From assembly GCA_029891345.1 (NCBI GenBank), contig CM057000.1, positions 131,986,163 to 132,050,162 of the forward strand: a stretch of 64,000 bases of DNA, read 5' to 3'. Positions 21,700 to 32,959 of this stretch are shown piece by piece. A program made the position numbers and the translations under genes. A model generated the notes under the pieces. It worked only from the letters and a program-made list of their open reading frames with translations. It had not been told where the DNA came from and ran no database searches. Within the stretch, counting starts at the first letter, position 1, and each line of letters starts with the position of its first letter. The DNA comes from Dryococelus australis. Taxonomy: Eukaryota; Arthropoda; Insecta; Phasmatodea; Phasmatidae.

Positions 21700-24613
21700 T
21701 CCTGTACACTTGGGAAGCTCAGTTTGCTTTTTACTGGATACCAGTGTCGGCCTTGTAGGCTGTCTACTAGGTATGTAGTCAGTTGCACTAGGTCTGGTAA
21801 CGTGCCTCATAACAGGGGCCTTCTGGGGCAAGGTAGACTTACCAGAGCTCGGCGGGGTGTTATTAGTCAGTGGCGTTGCATTGTGGTAGGTGGAGTCCTT
21901 GGTTCCGCTGGACGTGGTGGTCAGGCTGTGCTAGTGATCTGAATGGCAGCGGTGGTTCCACTCTTTGCTGGCTCAGCTGCCGATATGTGGGTTGGCCCTC
22001 CCGAGACTGGTGTCACTCCTGCTGACCAGGGCCCAGACCACCGGATGTACGTCATAGCCGGTTCACACTGGGTTGGTGTATAATGCGTAGGTATCGACTT
22101 GAGATACCGGTCTCGCTGTGTGTTGGGCGGCTAGAGCCTACCCCCTAGGAGTGTCGACTCCTGATGTAACAAGGTTTGCTGCACAGACCTGCTCGGCAGC
22201 ACTGAATACTACCTTCTTGATTGCTCTTTAAGCTCCATGCCTGCTATTGAATGGCATAGGCTGATAGCATAATTTCCTATAGGTGGCAAGCTCTCGACAA
22301 TCCCTGACTTGGCGTGTAAGCCAACGACTGGTGGTGCGCTCCCTGACTGCCAAACAGTGCAAGCACCTGGAGTCGTAGGTCGTAGACGGCCTTCCTGCCA
22401 CTGCCGGGTGTGACTACAGATGTAGGGCCTCCAATTCCAAGTAGCTCTCTCTGCCAGCACCTTGGCTAGGTGCTCCTGTCAGTAATACAACTTGGGTTGG
22501 CTGTCCCGCCTCTGAGGGGTGTGTCCTAGTGGTGGAGGCTCTACCGTTCTGAACACAGAGGTGAATAGAATGGGTGGCTGTCGAAAGATGAGTTTTGTGT
22601 GTGTGTAACTGACAGAACCCTGAAGGAAACTGACGTTCTACTCTAGGTTAAACACTCTGTCGCTTGCTTGCCACTTGTCAGTCGAATACTGGTGGTAGAT
22701 AGGCTATAGTACTATAGTAAAGAACTCGTGGATACATTTAAGATTAGTGCTGGACCGATACTGGTACCCAATGTCAAATATCGGCCGATATTAGTAATAT
22801 CGACCAGCCCGAACCAATTTTATTTTTAGCAAATATTGAGACCCGATATTTTCCTTTAAACCAGAGGATGATAGGGTGGCAATGTTGGAGTAAGAGGGGC
22901 CCAAATGCTGCAGTTTTTAAGTCAGCAGTTACTGTTCTTATTTCAAGTATTGAACTGACAGATTTTCACTCCAGTACGACAAAGGTCAGAAGGTACATGC
23001 TTCCCTGCTGTGAGATAGTCATCTACAGGAACAGGAAAGAGTGAGGAAGAGAGAGAGATAGAAATGCAGCTGCCACCCCACTGTGGCTTGTATTGCAGGT
23101 CGCCGAATAATTACCAGCTTTGCAGGCGCCACACTTCAGTGTTTCACCTTGTCATATAACTATTTAAAGTCTTTTAAAGGCAATGATTCTAACATTCATA
23201 ACCCGGGAACTGGCAGTGCTTAAATTTTACTCTCAGTAAAATATGGGAGTGCTGAATTAAAAAACTATACATATTAATAATTTTTAATTTTCTGAATATG
23301 AACAAAGCTGAATTATGCTGAGAAATGTGATACACAACCGTGTAGATTTAATATTTTTAATTTAATTTGTTTAGAACATAAATTGTTTAAATTGCCATGG
23401 CCTAAATTTAAAAATAAATTACTAAAGTATACTTTGAGTGCTGCTTTTAATCTCTGATTTTGAAGAATTAATGTGAAATTAATTTTCCTAATGTTTTGTA
23501 TGTTTACTTAAAGTATATAATAGTACATTGTGTGACACCGACTTTAACACAGATTTTCATCAGCGTTCCAAAATACTTTTAGTGCTAGTAGAAGTCTTTC
23601 AGTCCATAACTCTTATGTCCATTGTATCGGATATTGGTTCTATCGGCAGGAAGTATCGGTTCGTACTGGTATCGGTAAAAAGCTGTATCGACATAGCACT
23701 ATTTAAGATTAAGTATTTATTCAACAATAAATACTTAGGTGACTCGTACATGCTACCAATAAGTCTGTGCTGCGGAAGTACTTAACCTACGCATATAACA
23801 GGTGAAGGTGACCCGCTCCTAAGCTACTTAGGCACAAGGGAATATTAACTTTACTGGTTACAACTAGCATTAACTGGGTTTGCCTAGGAGAGACCCTAAC
23901 CTTAAACAGATTAGCCACTACCAGCATGTGGTGGCTGAAGACCCAAGAGGTGTCAACAACTAAAGTGTTAAGTCGTATGTTTTTGGCTGAAGAAGCTTCT
24001 GGTGACGCCAGTATCAAGAGGTGGTAGAAGCCTCTAGTAAGTGGTAGCTGCAGCCACTGGAGAACTAGAAGTTCTTGGAGAGGACTGTGATGGCTTAGTG
24101 GTTAGTAGAGAGCCCCAGCACTAGAAGTGTTGAGGCGAGCTACTTGAGATAACTCCTGACCTTGGCCACGCACTGCCTTAAACGGTTCCTAGGGAGTGCG
24201 TGGCGAGCCCGGAGTGGGAGGTGTGACGTGCCCTTATGACGTCTGCTTAGTGTGTGTGGGGTGAGAGAACTACCCTCTCTTGCTCATGGTACCACCTCAG
24301 GCGCTCAGCCATCTTCGGCGGTGTGGCGACACTGTCTACCGGGTGCGTCGGGCCCTGGTGCATTGCGTGGCCGCTTCAAATATCTTTGGTTTGCCTTGAA
24401 TACATCGTGCTTGGTTTGCTCCTTTATGCTTTTAAACACTCTTAGTAGACAGAGAAGAGCAGTTCAGGAACCGTCTGGGAGACCAAGTTCTTCCATGTGC
24501 CCTGACGAGAACACTTCCTGCTAGACATTTGATAGTTGTTTCCTGTAGTTGGTATAAGCACGTAGGATAAGCTGTAGTAGTTTCTAGTATATTGGTGTAA
24601 GTGGCATGCGTCA
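21700..24613 (-). repeat. 1.95-kb promoter-bearing repeat, copy C, split by a hAT element
   Basis: After subtracting the 957-bp insert and its duplicated 8 bp, about 1.95 kb remains, the same length as copy A, and the two align end to end. The minus-strand start is TGACGCATGCC at 24613. On the minus strand the far end reads GCCGACACTGGTATCCAGT; a TGGTATC word there could be a primer-binding-type sequence after an LTR ending ...GACA, but copy A has only a weak version. Confidence 0.65.
22737..23709. mobile_element. Non-autonomous hAT element with perfect 8-bp target duplication
   Basis: The element occupies 22745-23701 (957 bp). The ends are TAGTGCTGGACCGATACTG on the left and, inverted on the right, TAGTGCTATGTCGATACAG. 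Both sides carry the direct 8-bp duplication TTTAAGAT (22737-22744 and 23702-23709), the hAT hallmark. Copy A of the host repeat shows the uninterrupted site (GCATTTAGGTTTAGGTATT at about 13124). Internal sequence has many TATCGG words near both ends and no transposase frame. The 85-codon frame at 23528 is not recognised. Confidence 0.9.
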
Positions 24614-26590
24614 ACATATTTTCCAGAACTACTTCACCTGAATGTGTTGGTGCACTCTCATTCTTTGTTAGCTACTAAGCTGAACTTGTTTGTTTTGCAT
24701 TGAACTACACTTTCCTTATCTACACATACATCGTTGGAGGTGAACAAAAAAAAACCAACCAGACGTTATCTGGGTACTCTCTCTTCTTTTTACACTTACA
24801 GCTATGATGTTTGATCCGCTTAAGTTTCTGTGGGCGTCCTTGCTTCCTGGGCTGCGAAGTCGTTGCTGCTGGCCACTGGCACCGTGTTGGTGGTCGCTAT
24901 GTTGTTTCTTTGTTGCAACCTTGGTTGTGCGTCGTGCACCTGGCACGAACGGGCTGTATTCGTTGTGGATGGTAGACGTCGCTCAGGTGTGGGACAGCGG
25001 CCTCTGTAGCGCTGTCGCTTACTTGTGATGGGCATCGTCGTGATCTGGGGTGATGCCGTCATCGGTTGTGGTTGAGAGCGGGGCTCTTTGGCTTCCCCTG
25101 GCTGCATTTCTGGGGATAGCTCTGCTCTTGATGCTGGGGCGGCTGCCTTTGCAGCACAGATGTTGCTCTCAGTGTCAGGGTACTACTGCTTTCTGGAGTT
25201 GTCAGCACTGGTCTCCGGGTGTAGCTTGTATTGGTTATGCCCTTGAGTCAGGACTGGTCGTCAGATGTCTCCGCTGCTGTAGGCACGTCTGCTGACTCGA
25301 TCATAGCCCAGTTGGTCGGGGATGGCATTGTCTGGTGCCTCGGACGATTCTCCTGCTGTAGCTGCTGTGTCTTCCATGCCGGGGATGTGAGGAAAGAAAA
25401 GGAGGGGTAGCATGTAGCATGACCACGCGTCCTGTTCCTGGGAGATTTCCACTCCCTCGGGAGGTGACGTGGATGGAACCGAACACAGTAGCAAGTAATA
25501 CTGTGCCACGTCCAGTTCTAATTCCTGATAGCAGCCTTTATCTTCTGCAAGAGAGAAGGTGGGGGATAGACGATTACACCATCCAGCGATGTGGTCTTTT
25601 CTAGTCTTTGGCAGTCATCGACCTGTGCCTTGCCACAGAGAGGTATATATGTGCAGGCAGTTGGGGAGCTTACACCACGAGGATTACCCTTGGTTCGCGA
25701 ACCTCGGTTATTGTACTACCGGTGGGATGCCTTCGACAAAGAGTTCGATATACTGGGCTGTGCCAGGAGACTTTGGAGCTTTGGCTACCTCGTCCGGTGA
25801 GTCACTGTGGAGAATGAGGGAGGTAGGATGAGGGGGTAGAGGGGAGTGTTCGATGGGACGTTCCTCTTCGAATGGGGGTTAATACATACGTGCTAGTCAA
25901 AGGTGGAGGAGTGCTTCCAGCTCGTCCTAGACAGTCATTTGTTTCTGGGATTGCCTGGCGTCAGCCCCGCCAAGCCTGTCTCGGAGGTATCAAGTCGGGG
26001 GTAACCGCATCAATAGTTTGCGTTTGGTTTGTTGCAGTGCCCTGGATCCCTTCGGGAGAATACGGGAGCTTGACCTCTGTATTTGCAAGGTGTGTGAGAG
26101 AGAAGCCTCTCTTGCTGCATGGTTTCCCTTCTGAATACTGTTCCTGGGAAACATTGGGTCGGACAAGCCAGAGCTAGGTTTAATTGCTTTATATTAATTG
26201 ACCCTTCTCACGGTGGAGCGTGTGTCCGTGTGGGGGTCTCGGCTGAGGCGTTCTTCGCAGGAAGCGGGCACCTATCATTATTGCTACGAGGCAGCGCGTC
26301 TGGTTGTAAAGGGGGAGAAGGGTTCGTGCCATGCCCTTGCAGGTGGGACACACTGTTTGAATGCCGGCCCGGGCAATACAGACAGCTAGGTAAGGAGGCA
26401 GCGGGAGGAGAATGAGGCAGGCCACGCACAAGTGACAATCTGAGGGGAAGGGTCTGACTCGTGACCTTGGGGGCGAGTGCTGGAGCATCTAGCCGGGCCT
26501 GCGCTTTATTTATTTCCAGCTCCCTCGTGCCCTCTATACTAATTTGTTGACTGTGCGCCCGAGGGATTAGCAAGAGAGAGTGGACGGTGC
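24614..26590. other. GC-richer anonymous repeat-like region
   Basis: Overlapping short open frames run on both strands through this stretch, with none conserved or recognisable. The composition is like the promoter-type repeats. I cannot assign a family. Confidence 0.35.
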
Positions 26591-26597
26591 AGGTCCT

Positions 26598-27195
26598 TCT
26601 CCGTTTTCTTTATTGTTCGCTTTCAGCGGGATAAATCCATTTATGGATTTGTTCTTTGCGTCGGTGGTCTGAGTTAGTGTGAAAATCTGTGATCATAGTT
26701 GAGACCACCTTGTCCCCTGTAAAATGTGCAGTGAGTCGAGCTCGTAACTGGCCCAATTTCAGTATGAATTCCACGTTCTTGTCCCACCACGGTTTGGCTT
26801 TGCCTAGTAGTTGGGGATGGGTTTGGCTTACCCATTGTTTTAAAGGGATTTGTTACTCCCTTAGTTCCTTTTCACATTAGTTTAAGAATGTTATTGGGTC
26901 CTCATGGTGTCTATCACTAAACTCGGGAAGCTGAGTGTGTGTCTTGTGTAGTGACGTGACAATGCTTAACCTCATTCCTGGGTTTTAAGGGTAGTGTGTC
27001 AAATTCCGTTGACACGTGGCATTGGTTCACCTGGCCAGAATGAGTTTTTCTGTCAGGCCAGCCTATGCACTTATGGTGATACTCTGCCGAGCAAATGATA
27101 CATAGTATCATGCATATCCCTTGGCCATCACAGTCCGGCCAATTGCATAATCTCTCTTGCCTTTGCCGGCAAGCTTGGCAATGATACTCAAGTCT
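26598..27195 (-). pseudogene. LINE-like coding scraps (PHD-like Cys/His cluster and linker)
   Basis: On the minus strand at about 27190-27050 a frame reads YHCQACRQRQERLC, NWPDCDGQGIC and CIICSAEYHHKCIGW, a Cys/His arrangement like the PHD finger of CR1-type LINE first proteins. At about 26855-26598 another open stretch reads QLLGKAKPWWDKNVEF and ITDFHTNSDHRRK before a stop. KPWW is a common linker word in non-LTR elements. The pieces are in separate frames and much is missing. The family is a guess. Confidence 0.35.
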
Positions 27196-27269
27196 GTTGG
27201 TGATCCTGGGAATATCTTCTCATCCTAAGCATACATAGTGAAACTGCCATTGGCAATATCCACAATGTA

Positions 27270-27345
27270 CAGTGAAAGTTCGTTGTAACAATAGTTATAA
27301 CGGCACAAAAAATGGTTGTTATAACAGATGTTCGTTATAAAAAAA
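27270..27345 (+). mobile_element. pogo/Tigger-type terminal inverted repeat (left end)
   Basis: TA followed by CAGTGAAAGTTCGTTGTAAC and then GTTATAACGG and GTTCGTTATAA. CAGT plus CGTTATAAC words flanked by TA are the signature of pogo/Tigger (Tc1-mariner) elements. A matching inverted end lies at about 40050-40109. Confidence 0.55.
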
Positions 27346-27362
27346 ATACAAAAAATTCCACA

Positions 27363-27536
27363 AGTAGATGTATAATGAGAGCTGTCTTAGTCCTTATCAT
27401 ATCGAGGGTTTTTGCTTCAAAATCAAGGTTTTTTTTAGGCTAAATTTAGGCTCTAAAATTTTTTAAAAAGTAGCTCTCAACAACAAGCAAATTTAAGCCA
27501 AAAACAAACAAAATTTGCTATTTTTCAAACTCGTCG
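27363..27536. repeat. Left arm of a ~175-bp inverted repeat bracketing the Polinton block
   Basis: AAGTAGATGTATAATGAGAG at 27363 and CAAACTCGTC at 27528 are the outer and inner edges. The inverted partner is at 36183-36367. Shared words (given as in the right arm) are GACGAGTTTGAAAAAT, AATTTGCTTGTT, GAGAGCT, GATTTTGAAGCAAAAACCC and CTCTCATTATACATCTACTT. Confidence 0.8.
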
Positions 27537-27664
27537 TGCACAATTTGTGCCAATTAAAATTTTACGCTTTATTGACGTTGCGAAAACGACTGAACAATGA
27601 CCCGGGTCGGCAATCGATAAACTGGAGAGACTGGTTTCTTCTCGGCGCCGCGGCGGGGGATAAC

Positions 27665-28125
27665 TGAGGCCATGTCCGAAACCGAAATGGCGAATTCGTT
27701 ATTTTGTAATTTGTCGGAAGTTTCACTTCAGGAGTTGTCAACAGTCACTTGTTTAGCACTCGCGGTGACACATTTTTACATTAACAGTGAAAAATATGTC
27801 TACAATCATCACTGGAATGCTCAGCATTCGTTAATAAATAAGAAAATAATAAGTTATGCTATGTCGACTTCAAAAATATTGATTGCGAAATATATAAACA
27901 ACATACAAAAGTTACCTGCTTTTTATAACATGCCTAGTGTATTTTATGAACAATTATTTGTTTTATAAAACATTCACGCATGTGTTCATTTTGTATTTTT
28001 GCTAACATCCGTTTCTAGATAGAAAATACCAATTCTAAATTACCAAAAAGTCACTATTTTTGTATACAAAATCGGGTCATTTAATCATTTTGTCAGCAAA
28101 ATCTACCATTTCGGACACGGCCTGA
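27665..28125. mobile_element. PIF/Harbinger-type MITE with 3-bp TGA target duplication
   Basis: The element spans 27668-28122 (455 bp). The left end GGCCATGTCCGAAACC pairs with the inverted right end GGCCGTGTCCGAAATGG. TGA is duplicated on both sides (27665-27667, 28123-28125), which fits the TNA preference of PIF/Harbinger. A 98-codon open frame (27672-27968, +) starts in the terminal repeat; I do not recognise its product. Confidence 0.7.
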
Positions 28126-28279
28126 GGTGAGTCAAGAGACCGATGCGCTTCAATGGATGGAAATGGATGTCTTATGCACTGTGACAGGCTGACAGTTCAA
28201 AGAGATAAGCATCAGCTTACGCGGCACAGCGATAGACGTAATTTACCACTGCTTGTTAAATGACACACTTTACAGCATC

Positions 28280-28351
28280 GCCTGACCGCCACATAGATAA
28301 GCCGAAAACCGGTTAAGCGAAGCATGATTAAACGAGTGTGTACTGTACTGA
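28280..28351 (-). mobile_element. pogo/Tc5-type terminus (right end)
   Basis: Inverted, the end reads CAGTACACACTCGTTTAATC, then CTTCGCTTAACCGG and TTTTCGGCTTATC, preceded by TA. This is a Tigger/Tc5-like end of a subfamily different from the one at 27272. Its left partner was not found. Confidence 0.5.
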
Positions 28352-29159
28352 GGAAATGGGGACCATATGTGAAGACTAATCTCCAATTGTATTTGGTGAT
28401 GTTATTTTAGACAATCAAGACATAGTTCGCGAGTTACTATAGGAAGGCATAAAAACATTGATGTATTTTATTTAGCACAAACATATTCGAAAATTCCGAA
28501 ACAATTGTATATTTAGACAAGATGACACTAATTAAAAACACATTTATCATGATTTTGTTGGGGGAGACATGCCTTATGAGAAATTTTAAAGATATTTGTG
28601 CCAAGTGTTGGAGGAAGACTATGGATTTATCACTTTAGATTTGAATCAGAAAATGAATAATGGAAAGTACAGAAATAAGATCAAAGACTTTATTAAATTA
28701 AAAAATTTTGAAAACAGTTTTATGTTAAAACGAACATCAAAAACAAACATTAAAACGACCATTTAAACAATGTGCGTTTTTTTGCGTTTGAATGAGATAA
28801 TTATAAAAAATATTTAAATTTAGAAAACATCTGTTTTATTAATCCAAGAGCTATGCGAATTATCAAAATCTAACCACTTAACATAAATTTTATCGCCTTT
28901 AGTTTAAGCCTTTTTCGACCAAATATTCATTGGGATAGTCTGCTTTCATAAGTTTGAATTAATAAAAACTGCCTCCTATTTCTTGTCCTTTAGTATCTTT
29001 TAATTTGTAAGTAGGCACATCATAATTTCAGACTTTAAAAATAGTAAACAACTCTGTTGACCAATTAGCAGTATAGCCCTTCTCAAAACAAATTTTTAGT
29101 TTGTTCACGCGGAGCGGATGATGTCTCCAACTTTGTATTTTGGTTTAGTAAGCATGCCT

Positions 29160-29710
29160 ACAAAATTTGTTTGCATTAAATTTTTTTATTGGCCTGATTA
29201 ACATCAATGGGTTTCATGCCGATAGTTCTGTGTTTTGTGTTGTGTCTAGTATATTTGTCCATTTATAGTTTCCATTCAAGGCAAATTTCCTCCATATTAT
29301 ATTTTTTGAAGTTCGATTAAATCTTTCTACAACACTTGCTTTCAGTTCGCTAAAATGTTCTTTAAATGTTTTATTATAAAATTGGGACTCATTGTCGCTT
29401 TGTATACTGTGTGGTTTCCTTTTCATGAATATAGATTCTAAAGCATTTACTATATATTTTTTGCTGTTTTGTCTTTAATTGGTATAGCAAATGCAAATTT
29501 TGAAAATACATAAATAATTGTCATAATATACTTGTATCCATTATTTATATGCCATATGCCTTTCAAATTGGCAGTATCCATTTCAACAAAATCAATTTGC
29601 CACAAATTGTCGATTCCATATGATATTACTTTCCTTCTGGGGAAATTTCTTCTAGCTGGTTTATATAATTAATTGATTATGCATTCTCTTACATTGGTAA
29701 ATTTTTTCTT
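29160..29710 (-). pseudogene. Polinton integrase remnant (fossil)
   Basis: The minus strand shows the core of a retroviral-type rve integrase as found in Polintons: an S-I-Q-S-D-N-E-S-Q-F-Y-type second-Asp motif and LKASVVERFNRTSKNI with the catalytic-Glu region, followed by NGNYKWTNILDTTQN. The word order matches Polinton integrases of insects. Broken fossil, not functional. Confidence 0.75.
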
Positions 29711-30199
29711 GTTGATTTATTAGAATTACATATTGAACATATACTTTTCTGTACTAATCGTCTATTTTTAGTATTTTTGGTTTTTATATTATTATTTTTA
29801 GTGACTTTCTTGTACTTCAAGCACCAAGTATTCTCCATTTAATAGTAAAAATTATTCAACTTTATATTTTACGAATAGCCCTATTGTGGTCTTAAAATCA
29901 TATTCAGATATTCTTTTTTTTATTATTTTAAAAGTAAAAGTATTACCTCTGATAGCACCAAAAGACACACTGTGATCTATTTTTGTAGCCCCCTTAATAA
30001 CGACTAGATCATTATGTGAAATAAAATTAGTAGTAACTATTTTATAAACGGTATAATCCATAAAAAAATTAAAGAAAATTCTATTTAAGTGAAAAAGATT
30101 TTTTTTAATCCCACTTTGCAAGTAAATAAAATGTGTGATTGATTTAAATTTTGTAATTTAACATCTAATTTTTTATCGGAAAATTCTTTGCCTTTTCTG

Positions 30200-32260
30200 C
30201 TTTGATATTAACAAGTGTATCACAATAATTCAAAACAGATTTATTAAAATTTTGTAATTTATCAGCTGTTTCTTTATCAAATTATTTTTTATTGACCACA
30301 TCTTTTCCATCTATAGGATCAGCCATATTATTGATTCTAAGATTTTTAATAGAAACAGTCTGTTGTTTAAACAAAAACTTTACTAAGTTGATCTTGTAAA
30401 GCGGTAACAATGATAATTGAATTTTGAATCTATGTCGGTTTTTAATGCATAATCAGCTATATTTTTATCAAAAAAATTTTTATTGACCATCATCTTCATC
30501 TATAGTGTCAGACAGACTAGTAATTCTACGATGCTGAAAAGAAATATAACTGTATAAGTAAAAACTTTACTTATTTGATCTTGTGAAGCAGAATAAATAG
30601 TATTATATTTAGAATCTACATATTTAAAGTAGAGATGTCAAACTCGATTCCACAATTCCTTGATACCCACAATTCTTGAAGAATCGTAAGATGAAGAATC
30701 GAAGCATTAGAAACTGATTCCTACAGATACATAACCTATCACTAGAGGCACGATTTTGTAAATTGCGATAAAACTAAACACCGAAATACAAGTTAAAACT
30801 TGAAATAACACTAAATACAACAAATGTGCGATATCTCACGAAATGAGCTTTCTTCAAAATAAATAAACTCTTCTCCTATTTTATATCACGAATTTACTTC
30901 GGCACTGTAAAAATCTAGATACGCACGAGTCTCTGGAATATTGAGAAATTCTAGAGATGAAAAAAAAATTTTATTTTGTCTCGAGACAATTTTTAAATCT
31001 CGGAAATCATAGTTCTTAATGCAACAACACACGTAAATACGTTATTTTTTCTTGCAAAACCAAATGTAAACAAACATTCCAAAGATTACATAAGCAGTAA
31101 AACATGTACTTCGAGATAAGCTACAGAGAGTTTTACAACAAACTGCCTGCAGTTGTGCGAAGTGAACACACACAACTGGAATGTGTGCAGTAATCTATGT
31201 TGGCCACTTATTAACATTGGCGGATGTGCGTGAAACGAATGTGTGTGATATCTAAATTTACACATTAAACAAACTGTTTCATAAAACATGTAGTCTAATT
31301 ATGGAAGATGCTGCAGCAGATGTAAAAGACAGTGAAGTGTCTATGATTTGGACATTTTATGTAAAATAAAAGTGCAAAGGCGAGTGTAAAGTGTGCAAGA
31401 AATGAATACACACACACACCTGGACTGGTCTGAGAAGACGTTTTTTAAAAAAAAAAGAATGCAGATGATATTGATATTACGTGGATACTGCTTGTCTAGT
31501 TTATGTATGCATCTCATAATTCCTTTGCATTAAGATTTATTAATGTAAATAATATATATATTTTTTAATTTCTTTGCTTTTCCAGAAAAATTGTGAATTT
31601 ACCAAGTGATACTGTATTTTAAAATTGGAGTCTTATAATAATTACTACGTTAAAAAAATTTAACTAAGATTTATTTTCAATAAGTGCCAGTCTTGCAAAA
31701 ATTTTAATAATGTATTATGTTGGTGAACATTTATCATGGCAAGTGAGGTTTGGAAACATTTTCGAATAAACTATGTGGACGAAATATATATAATTATTTG
31801 TGTTAGTAATAGGTCTACTACTAGTGTAGGCCTAGTTTAAATAATTAAATTTTACACCCTTCTATATATTAATTAGTTCTTTAATGTAAGTGTCTAACTA
31901 AAGGAATAACGAGTTTTGGAATCAAGAATCGAGAGTGGTATCTGCATCGAGATCGATAATTGAGGAAAAGTGGAATGGTTACATCCCTAATTTAAAGCAT
32001 AATCAGAAACAATAGTTTTATATTTTGACTCTACATACTTTTTTAATGCTTAATCTGCTGTATATATTTTGAAATATCTTTTATTGACATAATCTTTATT
32101 ACTTATAGGTTCACCTATATTAACAATTCTACGTCCTAGAAAAGAAACATAAGATTTTGTATAATCAAAACAGTTGGATAGTTCACTTTGTAAAGAAGAA
32201 ACACTGGAATTGCATTGTGAATCTACATATGATTTTAAAGCATAAGCACTAGTCATAAAT
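30200..32260 (-). pseudogene. Fibre-like repeat-protein remnant of the Polinton (fossil, split by hAT)
   Basis: Three related segments on the minus strand (near 30.3, 30.5 and 32.1 kb) encode variants of RRIVNIGEPISNKDYVNKRY, with a Ser/Gln-rich stretch (CNSSVSSLQSELS) between. Repeated modules of this kind are seen in fibre or tail-type proteins of large DNA elements; the function is inferred. A hAT element sits between the segments. Broken. Confidence 0.5.
30622..31997. mobile_element. 1360-bp hAT element inserted in the Polinton, perfect 8-bp duplication
   Basis: The element spans 30630-31989. Ends are TAGAGATGTCAAACTCGATT on the left and, inverted, TAGGGATGTAACCATTCC on the right. The direct repeat ATTTAAAG occurs at 30622-30629 and 31990-31997. 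GAATCG-type words cluster at both ends. No transposase recognised, so it is probably non-autonomous. The frame at 31086-31289 is unassigned. Confidence 0.9.
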
Positions 32261-32669
32261 TTTATTTAAAGATTTGATTAGTGATTTCCCAAATATATCG
32301 GTCATTTAATAACCTAGAAATTATACCGTGAAACTTAAAAACCTCTCGTGGTGGGGGGAGGGGGAAAGGTGTAAAACAATTAGACATAGATGTCCATATA
32401 TAACTGAATTAAAATTCTGAATTTGATCATTGTAATAAATATTTCTGTTTTTAAAATAATTGGTTAAATTGGTAGAGATCTTGTCTCCAAATGAATCAAA
32501 ATAGTAAACATAATTATTTTCTTTAAAATAGCAAACCCAGTGAGTGCCTGAATTTTTTTAAATGTCAAAATTAACCACGGCACATTAATTTTTTGTGCAT
32601 ATTTTTCGGTAATTCGTCAATCATGTAAACACTTCCGAAATGCGTAATATTTAATAGTTTTACGTATTT

Positions 32670-32951
32670 TTAGATATCAATATTAGATAATGGAACAAAA
32701 TTTTTTTGGTGTTCCTCTTTTTTTTTACAACTAATCCTTTTCCAGCCTTGTTTTCCATTGCTAAATTGTCTTTTTTGTTTTTCTAATTCTTTTTTATTTT
32801 TACTAACTTGAACAACAGTACCATAAATTGCACCTGCTGCAGTTGCTAAACCACTGAGTGTACCTAAAGCAGCAAGTACGAGGGGAATAATTCCAACTTT
32901 TTGACTGTTTGCGTTGGTAAAGTTAATTTGAAGCTGTTTACCTTCTTTCAA
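32670..32951 (-). pseudogene. Small hydrophobic minor-capsid-type protein of the Polinton (fossil)
   Basis: The 93-residue minus-strand frame has a central hydrophobic glycine/alanine stretch (GIIPLVLAALGTLSGLATAA) and a basic, lysine-rich tail. This is the make-up of the small pVI-like proteins (PX type) of Polintons and adenoviruses. Assignment is by make-up and context, not by clear sequence identity. Confidence 0.5.
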
Positions 32952-32959
32952 TTGTTTAT

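Noticed and set aside
24804-26573. Many overlapping frames of 60-120 codons on both strands
   Set aside because: Typical of GC-richer repeat DNA; no frame stands out by motif or codon pattern.
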